Assembly (NCBI GenBank): GCA_025963615.1
Contig: JAOQAL010000377.1
Span: forward strand, 1 to 5,545
From: Chitinophagaceae bacterium
Lineage (GTDB): Bacteria > Bacteroidota > Bacteroidia > Chitinophagales > Chitinophagaceae
Direction of reading: 5' to 3'
Length of the DNA stretch: 5,545 nt
The position numbers and the translations under genes were made by a program. Each line of letters starts with the position of its first letter. Positions within the stretch are counted from its first letter, which is position 1. Below are positions 1 to 5,540 of this stretch, piece by piece. The notes under the pieces were generated by a model, which made no database searches, had not been told where the DNA came from, and was given only the letters and a program-made list of their open reading frames with translations.

Positions 1-35
1 GGTTCACCAACTGAAATAAAATATTTTTTATTCAT
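1..35 (-). CDS. Start of a probable immunity gene, cut by the window edge
   Basis: An ATG on the minus strand at 35-33 opens a frame reading MNKKYFISVGEP before the window ends. It starts only 4 bases after the stop codon (42-40) of the toxin-like tail encoded just upstream. In polymorphic toxin loci the immunity gene normally follows the toxin gene directly, so position is the main argument that this is the cognate immunity protein. No Shine-Dalgarno sequence is visible, which is common in Bacteroidota. With only 11 complete codons the family cannot be recognised, and the frame could close soon outside the window. Confidence 0.5.
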   Translation of the reverse strand, partial: MNKKYFISVGE

Positions 36-39
36 AATA

Positions 40-315
40 TTAACTTAAAGGTTGCCAGTTAATAAGCCGCACATTAACTGGGTCGATTGTCATAAATTCC
101 GCACCACCACCTGTCAAGCCAGGCAATGAAGTAACTTTAGTTCTATTCCTTAGTAAAGCAGGATTATTTAATATTTCAAACTCTACTCTAAGCGTCGGTG
201 TATTTGTTAAACCTAATCTTTGTGATGCCTTTAATGCAGATTTGTAAACGTCTTTAGTAAAAAATGTTTCGCCTGCTCTGCCGCCCCTAAGTAAAGACGT
301 AAAAAAATATATACT
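40..315 (-). pseudogene. Orphan C-terminal toxin domain of an RHS/polymorphic toxin (5'-truncated)
   Basis: A frame of 91 codons runs from just after a TGA at 318-316 to a TAA at 42-40. It has no usable start codon near its beginning; the first ATG is late, inside GGGAEFMTIDP. The protein-like part begins around 300 with LLRGGRAGETFFTKDVYKSA, continues through TPTLRVEFEILNNP and GLTGGGAEFMTIDPVNV, and ends NWQPLS. This pattern resembles the C-terminal toxin tips of RHS-type proteins as I remember them. The GGR...FFT...GGG-E layout is reminiscent of ADP-ribosyltransferase-like toxins, but that is a guess. No N-terminal delivery, RHS or PAAR portion precedes it: upstream are stops, a hairpin and another small gene. 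It is therefore best read as a displaced toxin tip, silent unless recombined onto a full-length toxin gene. An immunity-type start codon follows 4 bases after the stop. Confidence 0.55.
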
Positions 316-329
316 TCAAAAGTATATAT
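301..329 (-). terminator. AT-rich hairpin with T-tract, possible weak terminator
   Basis: A perfect 10-bp stem (307-316 with 320-329, ATATATACTT against AAGTATATAT) encloses a 3-base loop. On the minus strand it is followed directly by seven T residues (307-301). The layout fits a Rho-independent terminator for the upstream 125-residue gene, but the stem holds only one G-C pair and would be weak. It sits exactly at the upstream edge of the toxin tail, so it may instead mark a recombination boundary. Confidence 0.3.
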
Positions 330-477
330 AATAAAATATTTTTAACCGAAGCTTTCAGCGTAACTTATAATCTTTTATACCATTTTGCAGGTGAATATGA
401 ATGTTCTCGTATCGGTCAAGCTCACGACAACATCCTATATGTTTTTTGAAGGCTTAAACCACAGAAAACTAGGGGAT
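330..477. other. Gap between the two cassettes, no gene assigned
   Basis: This stretch lies between the stop of the 125-residue gene and the hairpin at the second toxin tail. The minus strand has a 32-codon stretch ending at a TGA (357-355) that includes HIHLQNGIKDYKLR. The plus strand has an open stretch up to a TGA at 447-449 that includes GEYECSRIGQAHDN. Both read like protein, neither has a start codon, and they overlap, so at most one is a remnant of a former gene. A dispersed non-coding repeat is equally possible. I assign no function. Confidence 0.25.
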
Positions 478-855
478 TTAGTTCCACACAGCACAAAAAT
501 TATTTGGCCCGTACAAAGTCATTGATTCAGGATCAAAATATACGTCTTCTCGCATATTCACTATCAATGAATAATTATTATTGAAAACAAGTTTTATCTC
601 CTCTTTTTTTTCCTCAGCGGAAATAAGTTTTAAGCCTATGAAATCTTCCAATTGTTTATCCGCAGGCAATATTTTTATTGGATTATAAATGTTTAAAAGA
701 TAATCTTCAAAATATAACTGAATAGAAATAGACATACGCTCATCAACTGGATCTGCTTCTATTTCCCTAATCGCTATTATGGTACTAGTATTGATGTCTG
801 TTTTAGTAACAGATTTACCAATTATTCTATCCAAATATGATTTTTCGTTACCCAT
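478..855 (-). CDS. Small hypothetical protein, probable immunity protein of a polymorphic toxin cassette
   Basis: This is an intact gene for 125 residues, acidic and rich in Ile, Asn, Glu and Lys, with no signal peptide or membrane segment, so the product is probably cytosolic. Alternating hydrophobic stretches (ISIQLYF at 44-50, IKLVF at 87-91, YSLIVNMRED at 95-104) suggest a mostly beta fold. The protein looks internally duplicated: IIGK...ISIQLYFEDYLLNIYN (about 11-58) parallels FIGL...IKLVFNNNYSLIVN (about 72-100). The C-terminus, DPESMTLYGPNNFCAVWN, has the ESM-L-GP-VWN pattern I associate with small Bacteroidota proteins near toxins; the exact family is unknown to me. The start at 855 is chosen because the ATG lies 3 bases after the stop of an open toxin-like tail, the usual toxin-immunity arrangement. 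No Shine-Dalgarno sequence is seen. The gene is clearly AT-richer than the bshC operon, consistent with acquisition by transfer. That it is a gene is fairly sure; its immunity role is inferred from position. Confidence 0.7.
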   Translation of the reverse strand: MGNEKSYLDRIIGKSVTKTDINTSTIIAIREIEADPVDERMSISIQLYFEDYLLNIYNPIKILPADKQLEDFIGLKLISAEEKKEEIKLVFNNNYSLIVNMREDVYFDPESMTLYGPNNFCAVWN

Positions 856-858
856 ATT

Positions 859-1014
859 TTACCAGATTGTTCCTATCGGAAAATGCGTTTCCGCTTTTGA
901 TCCAGTTTTGGAAGTTTTAGGTGATTGCTTTGAATCAGCGTGATCTTTTTGTTCCGGCCTTCTGTCTTTAGCTTTATTGTTTGCGGTCCATCGTTGCAAA
1001 CGATGGACAACCTT
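859..1014 (-). pseudogene. Remnant of a toxin C-terminal tail upstream of the immunity-like gene
   Basis: A minus-strand frame of 52 codons runs from just after a TGA (1017-1015) to a TAA (861-859). There is no start codon. The first ten codons lie in the palindrome at 986-1008 and its immediate flank. From about 984 on it reads ANNKAKDRRPEQKDHADS and ends KAETHFPIGTIW. The basic, hydrophilic content and the stop 3 bases before the ATG of the next small gene fit the last part of a secreted toxin tip fused upstream of its immunity gene. No catalytic motif is recognisable. A second frame is also open across much of this stretch (including SIVCNDGPQTIKLKTEGR), which weakens the coding claim. The call rests on the junction with the next gene. 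Confidence 0.35.
986..1008. repeat. Perfect 10-bp palindrome with 3-base loop
   Basis: GTCCATCGTT (986-995) and AACGATGGAC (999-1008) are exact reverse complements around the loop GCA. No T-tract follows on either strand, so it is not a typical terminator. I have the impression that this palindrome is a common dispersed element in Chitinophagaceae-like genomes, possibly of REP type mobilised by a REP-associated transposase, but no transposase is present here. It lies exactly where the toxin remnant begins, 118 bases beyond the bshC stop. Confidence 0.6.
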
Positions 1015-1102
1015 TCATCTTCTTTTTATTTATTCTACTGACTCAGCACATCGGGGATTACAATGGCTAGGAAACATTTGTAATCAAGGAAAAATAGCCG
1101 GG

Positions 1103-1122
1103 AAAAATTCGATCGGATCGAA
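1103..1122 (-). terminator. Candidate terminator after bshC
   Basis: Three bases after the bshC stop, the minus strand has TTCGATC-C-GATCGAA followed at once by a run of T (TTTTT at 1107-1103). The arms match over 7 bp, but the one-base loop means only about 5 bp can actually pair. Position and T-tract fit the end of the three-gene transcription unit; the strength is doubtful. Confidence 0.35.
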
Positions 1123-1125
1123 CCA

Positions 1126-2724
1126 TCATTTTTCTATTAGCACCACAAACTCCGCTTCCAACCACAATGAATTTTCATATAACCTATCAATAAACTCGGT
1201 TCCCCACTTCGCATAAAAATAACTGAAATTATCAATCCTTTCCTGCAGGCTATTTCCCGGAAAAAGTTTTTCTTTAATGGCATGTATCTGCCGTTGCTGG
1301 GCCGCGAATTTTCGTTTTTCCGCGCGGAGCATTTTCTTTTCCAGTTCCTGCAGGCTCTGTAGTGATCTTGACTTTAAGGCATCAACATGTGGCACCAGGG
1401 TTTTATCAATAGCCGCCGCCTGTTTTTTAAAACTTTCATACAATTGTTCTACCTCTTCCAGGGCGCCATTCAATTTCACGTTATTCTTTGTTACCCTGGC
1501 TACTAATTTATTCAGCAATTCCTGTTCAGGTAAAAAGAAATCCTGGACTGTAAAATTCAGTTTATTCAGTTTCTCCTGCCATTTATTTTCAACCACTAAA
1601 AAGGAGTTGCGCAATAGAAGTACCGGATAAGGAACTTTATAATGATTAAACAGCCCTTTCAATTGCAACCAATAGGCTAATTCCCCGCCGCCGCCAATAA
1701 AAGCAATATTGGGCAGGATGGATTCCTGGAATAAACCGCGCAAAATAACATTCGGGCTGAAACGTTCCGGGTGATTGTTTAATTCGCTCAACAGCTCTTC
1801 TTCCGAAAACGAAATAGTTGAATTTAATACTTCATACTTACCATCCCGTACTTCAATACGCTCGCGTTTATTTTCCTTTAAATAAAACAAATTAATCTCC
1901 CGCGGGTTGGCCTGCACTTTATAAACCGCCTCCAGTTGTCTGGACGTTTCTTCCACAATCATTGAAGGTTTTTGATGTAAAAGGTCATCCTTGAAAACGT
2001 CAATCATCGCGCGTTTCAAGGCGGCATTATCCGGTATCAGTACAATCAAACCATATTTGCCAAACAATGCATGAACCAGCCGGAAGGTAGCGGTCTGAAT
2101 TGTATCGCCAGCTTTATAACTCTGTTTAATTAATGCCGCAATTTCTTTTCCAAAAGGCTCTGGTGATAATTGTCCATCAATAATGCTTACCAATTTCAAC
2201 AGTTCCCCATCTACCTGCATGCGGCCTACCGCGCCAGTTTGCTTTGTTTCCCATTTAAGTTTTTGCCCTTCCAGCCAGGTATTACCTAGTTCATCAAGAT
2301 CGGCATCCTCAGATCCCATATAATAAACGGGCACAAACTTATTCCCAGGTAATGCCAGGGTCAGCTGTTCAGCCAGTTTTATTGTATGTAATATTTTATA
2401 CAGAAAATAAAGAGGACCGGTAAAAATATTCGGTTGATGTGCGGTAGTTATTGTAAAGCTGTTGTCGGATAGCAGGGATACTATATTTTTCGCAACTGCC
2501 TCCTGCGATGCTAAGGCTGTATACTGATTTTGAAGTTCACGAACCAGCAGGCCGCGGTCGGTTGTAAATTTTTTTCGGCCTTCAACAGCTTTTTTTATTC
2601 CTTCTATCGTGGGCGGATATGAAAAAAATGGCTCCAGCTTTTGCGGCTGGTCAAGGTAGTCCAATACAATTGTTGTGAAGTAATTGGTTTGGCGGTAAGT
2701 CATCCTGGTAGAAGTACAGTCCAT
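1126..2724 (-). CDS. bshC: BshC, bacillithiol biosynthesis cysteine-adding enzyme
   Basis: BshC catalyses the last step of bacillithiol synthesis, joining L-cysteine to the glucosamine of GlcN-malate made by BshA and BshB, in the cytosol. The 532 residues match the family's usual length of about 530-540. Landmarks in order: TAHQPNIFTGPLYFLYKI (94-111), the first conserved nucleotide-fold signature; PVYYMGSEDADLDE (132-145), matching the family's P-V-(F/Y)-W-x-x-SED-D-E motif; FSPNVILRGLFQE (332-344) and IGGGGELAYWLQLKG (353-367), the most diagnostic block; a Lys/Glu/Gln-rich helical part (about 405-487) fitting the C-terminal coiled coil; and LFPGNSLQER (487-496). The ATG at 2724 gives MDCTSTRM before the conserved YRQTNYF. 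The ATG at 2703 would cost seven residues, but the MDC start resembles other Bacteroidota BshC proteins. No Shine-Dalgarno sequence is seen. It lies 65 bases after the propeller gene, so co-transcription is likely. bshA and bshB are not in the window, which is normal because the genes are usually scattered. Confidence 0.95.
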   Translation of the reverse strand: MDCTSTRMTYRQTNYFTTIVLDYLDQPQKLEPFFSYPPTIEGIKKAVEGRKKFTTDRGLLVRELQNQYTALASQEAVAKNIVSLLSDNSFTITTAHQPNIFTGPLYFLYKILHTIKLAEQLTLALPGNKFVPVYYMGSEDADLDELGNTWLEGQKLKWETKQTGAVGRMQVDGELLKLVSIIDGQLSPEPFGKEIAALIKQSYKAGDTIQTATFRLVHALFGKYGLIVLIPDNAALKRAMIDVFKDDLLHQKPSMIVEETSRQLEAVYKVQANPREINLFYLKENKRERIEVRDGKYEVLNSTISFSEEELLSELNNHPERFSPNVILRGLFQESILPNIAFIGGGGELAYWLQLKGLFNHYKVPYPVLLLRNSFLVVENKWQEKLNKLNFTVQDFFLPEQELLNKLVARVTKNNVKLNGALEEVEQLYESFKKQAAAIDKTLVPHVDALKSRSLQSLQELEKKMLRAEKRKFAAQQRQIHAIKEKLFPGNSLQERIDNFSYFYAKWGTEFIDRLYENSLWLEAEFVVLIEK

Positions 2725-2789
2725 AATCAGCTATAAAAATAAAAACAGTTGGGCCTGCAAAATAGTTGTCCTCAAAATTTAACTTTCTA

Positions 2790-3635
2790 TTACCTCAGGT
2801 CATACGCCACGATATTATTTTTCCAGAATGTCGGTACATAAACTATCCGGTTCTCTGCATCATACCCGATATCGGCGCTGTTTATTTTTTGTTCCCTGGT
2901 ATCCAGTAATTTTACTTTGGTGCCATCTCCTTTTACATACCAGATCACACCAGCCCAGCAGGAGACAATGTAATCGCTTCCTGTTACATTCTCAATTCCG
3001 TCAGTACCGCCTTCCATGCCATCTGTTATTTTTTGAAGCGCTGTACCGGGTGCTGCCATAAACATAATGCCGTCATCCAATACATACCATCCTTCTTTAC
3101 CTGCAAACAAACCATTCGGTCTTTTCAGGTTTTCAAGAAAAACGGCAGCTTTACCATTCTCTATGCGGTATACCCTTTTAGCCTTAGAATCGGATACGTA
3201 AACTACACCGTTTTTATCAATGGCAATGTCATTCAATCCTTCTGCTCCATCAACTGCCAGGGTTTGGCTAATTTTTCCCTCTTTAATATCAATGACCACC
3301 ACCTTGTCGAGATCGGCTGCATATAACCTGTCCTGATATAAACCCAACCCTTTTGGGGCGTTTAGACCTGTCACCCAATCAACAGCAATAATTTTTCCAT
3401 CCAGGCTTACTTTGCCAATCGAACCTTTGCCATCGGCGGCCCAGGGATCTTGTCCATCAATATTTGAGACATACAATACCTTACCGGCTGCATCGTATAA
3501 AACAGATTCAGGCACTTTCAATAAAGTATCGGTCTCCCATTTTTTTATCAACTGGTGTTCCTGGGCTTCGGTAACCCCCCTACCAATAAAAAATAAAAAA
3601 AGAAAGACAAGGCAGGTCTTAAAATGATTCTTCAT
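2790..3635 (-). CDS. Exported SMP-30/gluconolactonase-like beta-propeller protein
   Basis: The 281-residue protein begins with a clear signal peptide: MKNHFKTC, the hydrophobic core LVFLFLFFIG, then a likely cut after TEA (about residue 24). It should therefore be periplasmic or secreted. The mature part is a chain of about six propeller-like blade repeats of the SMP-30/LRE type, with recurrent G-x-(V/L)-Y-V-(S/A)-D elements (LYVSNIDG, LYAADLD, VYVSDSK, WYVLDDG, VYVPTF). Residues in positions expected for the SMP-30 metal site are visible: Glu43 in VPESVLYD, Asn174 in RPNGLF and Asp212 in TDGIE. A lactonase-type hydrolase is possible, but many family members have unknown substrates or bind ligands only. 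The sugar or lactone substrate cannot be told from sequence. The gene begins 51 bases after the dehydrogenase gene, with no terminator between them. The start at 3635 is supported by the signal peptide following at once. Confidence 0.85.
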   Translation of the reverse strand: MKNHFKTCLVFLFLFFIGRGVTEAQEHQLIKKWETDTLLKVPESVLYDAAGKVLYVSNIDGQDPWAADGKGSIGKVSLDGKIIAVDWVTGLNAPKGLGLYQDRLYAADLDKVVVIDIKEGKISQTLAVDGAEGLNDIAIDKNGVVYVSDSKAKRVYRIENGKAAVFLENLKRPNGLFAGKEGWYVLDDGIMFMAAPGTALQKITDGMEGGTDGIENVTGSDYIVSCWAGVIWYVKGDGTKVKLLDTREQKINSADIGYDAENRIVYVPTFWKNNIVAYDLR

Positions 3636-3686
3636 AAATTAAGCGATTATGGGGTTAAAGTTAAAGCATGAAATTACGATAACATA

Positions 3687-4931
3687 TCAATTGGAAAATC
3701 GTTCAGGGTTGAAGGCAGAAATATCGATGCCGTTTTTTTTATGCCCGATGATCTGTTCAATTAATACACCGGTTCCCGCCGCTGCAGATACCCCGAGCAT
3801 AGCATGACCACCAGCATAACTGAGGTTACTGAAGCTGCTATGCCGCCCGATATAAGGCAACCCATCCGGCGAGACGGGTCTGTAGCCGTACCACGCCTTT
3901 GAGGTATCAGGCGCCGGAAGATTCAACGAAGGATAATATTTTTTAACCGCATTATAGACAGCCATTACCCTTTTGGGCAGAATATAATCGCTATGGCCGC
4001 TTAGTTCCATGGTACCCCCGATGCGCAACCAGCGATTGATTGGCGCTGTCGCAGTACGGTCATCAACCAATATCGAAGGGTATTGTAGATTTTTTGCAAG
4101 ATCATCATACACTACGCTGTATCCCTTACCTGGTTGCATCAATATCTTTATGTTCAGCAATTTTGAAATCTCCTGCAGCCAGGAACCGTTTGCAATTACA
4201 AATTCATCCGCCGCAATTTTTCCGTTTAGGGTGATTCCAGCAGTAATTTTGTTACCAGATTTTTCAAATCCGGTTACCGCTGTATTCAACCAGAATTCCA
4301 CACCCGCATTTTGAAGATGCTTACATAATGACTGCATGAATTTTTGAGGGTTTACATGGCAATCATCCAGGTATAATACTCCTCCGGCAACATTTACTTC
4401 TACTTCTGGCTCACGATCCTGAACTTCCGCTGCCGAACACAATTCCGTTTTCAATCCAAAAATATGCGCCTGTGCCGCGAGCTGTTTTTCGTGTTCCGCC
4501 GTTTTTTCCGACTTGTACAACATCCAACATCCTTTTTCAATCATGTCAAATGCCGGCAATTCTTTTTTCAGGTCAACCATTAGCGCCCGGCTTAACTGTA
4601 AAAGGTTATTCAGATGCGGACCGCTCTCTGCTACTTTTTTTGCATTCGCATTATTTTTAAATGCAAGACCCCATTGGATCAGATCAAGATTTAATCTTGG
4701 CTTGATATAAAACGGGCTGGAAGAACTCAACATCCATTTTAACCCTTGTGCGATGATACCCGGGGTAGCTAATGGTACAAAATGACTCGGAGAAATATAA
4801 CCCATATTTCCGAAGGAACACCCATCGGTAATATCGTTACGTTCAATGACAGTTACCTGATAGCCGCTTTTATTCAAGTAATAGGCACAGCATAAACCAA
4901 TAACTCCTCCGCCTATAATTGCTACTTTCAT
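3687..4931 (-). CDS. FAD-dependent D-amino-acid dehydrogenase (DadA-like, DAO family)
   Basis: The 414-residue flavoprotein of the DAO family begins MKVAIIGGGVIGLCCAYYL, the dinucleotide-binding GxGxxG (residues 7-12), with Glu30 ending the second beta strand where it should bind the FAD ribose. CSFGNMGYISPSHFVPLATPG (38-58, written here in short) corresponds to the DadA S-x-x-N-x-G-x-I-S-P region. The C-terminal FAD signatures are RPVSPDGLPYIGR (361-373) and YAGGHAMLGVSAAAGTG (382-398). Length fits DadA (about 415-430) better than glycine or sarcosine oxidases (about 370-390). The reaction expected is oxidation of a D-amino acid to the 2-oxo acid and ammonia, with electrons passed to the respiratory chain. 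Close Bacteroidota relatives are often found with hydroxyproline-degradation genes, so D-hydroxyproline is a candidate substrate. No epimerase, dihydrodipicolinate-synthase-like or aldehyde dehydrogenase gene is beside it here, so the substrate stays open. It is the first gene of the presumed three-gene unit. Confidence 0.85.
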   Translation of the reverse strand: MKVAIIGGGVIGLCCAYYLNKSGYQVTVIERNDITDGCSFGNMGYISPSHFVPLATPGIIAQGLKWMLSSSSPFYIKPRLNLDLIQWGLAFKNNANAKKVAESGPHLNNLLQLSRALMVDLKKELPAFDMIEKGCWMLYKSEKTAEHEKQLAAQAHIFGLKTELCSAAEVQDREPEVEVNVAGGVLYLDDCHVNPQKFMQSLCKHLQNAGVEFWLNTAVTGFEKSGNKITAGITLNGKIAADEFVIANGSWLQEISKLLNIKILMQPGKGYSVVYDDLAKNLQYPSILVDDRTATAPINRWLRIGGTMELSGHSDYILPKRVMAVYNAVKKYYPSLNLPAPDTSKAWYGYRPVSPDGLPYIGRHSSFSNLSYAGGHAMLGVSAAAGTGVLIEQIIGHKKNGIDISAFNPERFSN

Positions 4932-4935
4932 GTTG

Positions 4936-4941
4936 TCCCCG
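4936..4941 (-). promoter_or_regulatory. Possible ribosome binding site of the dehydrogenase gene
   Basis: The minus strand reads GCGGGGACAACATG, with a GGGGA core ending 4 bases before the ATG at 4931. The purine run could pair with the 16S 3' end, though the spacing is short. The other genes here lack a clear Shine-Dalgarno sequence. It supports the chosen start, which also gives the FAD motif directly at the N-terminus. Confidence 0.3.
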
Positions 4942-4982
4942 CTTTATTTAAAAAATCTCCGGTTATATAAAGAACCGTTTAC

Positions 4983-5011
4983 TCGATAGAGCCTAAAACA
5001 AGTTTTGTCAA
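4983..5011 (-). promoter_or_regulatory. Possible promoter for the dehydrogenase-propeller-bshC unit
   Basis: On the minus strand TTGACA (5011-5006) is followed after 17 bases by TATCGA (4988-4983), a perfect -35 box with a weak -10 box, about 50 bases before the start codon. The Bacteroidota -7 box TAnnTTTG is not found at a suitable distance, and such genomes use a different consensus, so this may be chance. A promoter somewhere in 4932-5060 is expected because the next 500 bases upstream are non-coding. Confidence 0.2.
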
Positions 5012-5061
5012 CCCCTATTGGTGAATGAAGCCCCTGCTCGCCCGGGTCACCGGCCCGTTAC

Positions 5062-5080
5062 CTATCGCATAGGCGTCAAG
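5062..5080 (+). repeat. Left arm of a 19-bp inverted repeat pair
   Basis: CTATCGCATAGGCGTCAAG here is the reverse complement, with one mismatch in 19, of the sequence at 5522-5540. The two arms enclose 441 bases. This could be the terminal repeat of a small non-autonomous mobile element; no obvious target duplication flanks the arms. Confidence 0.6.
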
Positions 5081-5283
5081 GTAAGCGCTATTCACATGAG
5101 TATAAAAGCAAGCTGGGCAAAGATTTAAAAGGAAAAATGGCTTTAAAACAAACCGAAGCTCAATATGACCACCATTCATTTTTAAATCCTCGTTGAGCTT
5201 TCGGATATCAAATGAGCTTTTGGTTGCTTTTTCTTTTTATTTGGCTAAGACAACTTCCTTAATTATCAGCAATTTCTTTCTCT

Positions 5284-5309
5284 TACTTTTTTTTGTGGAA
5301 AAAAAAGTA
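5284..5309. repeat. Homopolymer hairpin (TACT8 - GTGG - A8GTA)
   Basis: An 11-bp perfect stem (5284-5294 with 5299-5309) encloses the loop GTGG. Hairpins with T-run and A-run arms closed by a short GC-containing loop recur between genes of Bacteroidota. It could work as a terminator for transcription entering from either side, but there is no gene within the window that would end here. Confidence 0.5.
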
Positions 5310-5310
5310 G

Positions 5311-5328
5311 TCCCGATAGTCACCGGGA
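5311..5328. repeat. TCCCG hairpin, copy 1
   Basis: TCCCG (5311-5315) pairs with CGGGA (5324-5328) around an 8-base loop. It begins TCCCGAT like the two copies that follow, but its right arm has diverged, so only 5 bp pair. Confidence 0.45.
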
Positions 5329-5344
5329 TCTGCAACAAAAAAAG

Positions 5345-5362
5345 TCCCGATGGCTATCGGGA
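5345..5362. repeat. TCCCGAT hairpin, copy 2
   Basis: TCCCGAT (5345-5351) and ATCGGGA (5356-5362) are perfect complements around GGCT. On the plus strand five A residues overlap and follow the right arm, and on the minus strand a T-run precedes the stem. Confidence 0.6.
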
Positions 5363-5367
5363 AAAAC

Positions 5368-5397
5368 CCTGCCGGCCGGACAGGCGGGGAATACGCC
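5368..5397. repeat. GC-rich overlapping palindromes
   Basis: CCGGCCGG (5372-5379) is self-complementary and is bracketed by CCTG (5368-5371) and CAGG (5381-5384). Overlapping this, GGCG (5383-5386) can pair with CGCC (5394-5397). The two structures share bases and are mutually exclusive. Confidence 0.4.
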
Positions 5398-5398
5398 C

Positions 5399-5417
5399 TC
5401 CCGATAAAAGATCGGGA
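5399..5417. repeat. TCCCGAT hairpin, copy 3
   Basis: TCCCGAT (5399-5405) and ATCGGGA (5411-5417) pair perfectly around AAAAG. It shares its arms with copy 2 but not its loop, as expected for a dispersed palindromic repeat family. Confidence 0.6.
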
Positions 5418-5430
5418 CAGGCTGTTTTCC

Positions 5431-5442
5431 GGAGAGTTCTCC
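5431..5442. repeat. Short palindrome GGAGA-GT-TCTCC
   Basis: A 5-bp perfect inverted repeat with a two-base centre. It lies just before a stretch (5443-5480) where TGAGG and CCTCA could also pair, so 5431-5480 may fold if transcribed. No known RNA family is recognised. Confidence 0.3.
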
Positions 5443-5521
5443 TGATGAGGCTTTTGTGCTACTGTGACCTCAGCAGTATAGCGCTACTCCCTTGACATTA
5501 CATAACAAACTGGAAAATTAG

Positions 5522-5540
5522 CTTGACGCCAATGCGATAG
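5522..5540 (-). repeat. Right arm of the 19-bp inverted repeat pair
   Basis: CTTGACGCCAATGCGATAG matches the reverse complement of 5062-5080 at 18 of 19 positions. Only five bases of the window follow it, so its outer flank and any extension of the repeat cannot be judged. Confidence 0.6.

Noticed and set aside
977..1216. Plus-strand frame of 79 codons antisense to the end of bshC
   Set aside because: It overlaps the conserved C-terminal coding part of bshC and the palindrome, and its translation has no recognisable feature.
2703..2724. Alternative bshC start at 2703
   Set aside because: It would give a shorter N-terminus that still holds the conserved part, but the upstream start MDCTSTRM resembles related proteins; the choice is not certain.
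2735..2757. Terminator between the propeller gene and bshC
   Set aside because: A T-rich tract is present on the minus strand, but the stem before it is only CAG/CTG, three base pairs, too short to stop transcription.
5015..5179. Minus-strand frame of 54 codons beginning MNGGHIELRF
   Set aside because: It crosses the left arm of the inverted repeat and shows no domain; frames like this are commonly mis-annotated inside dispersed repeats.
5311..5417. The repeated TCCCGAT units as a CRISPR array
   Set aside because: The units are short palindromes at unequal spacing, without 25-45 base repeats, uniform spacers or cas genes.
5193..5495. Plus-strand open frame of 100 codons beginning MSFRISNELL
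   Set aside because: It runs through the homopolymer hairpin and the TCCCGAT palindromes, has low-complexity composition and no recognisable domain; it is open by chance or belongs to a repeat.
5440..5500. CTGATGAG at 5442-5449 as a hammerhead ribozyme core
   Set aside because: The matching GAAA core segment after a stem II is absent, so the catalytic core cannot form.
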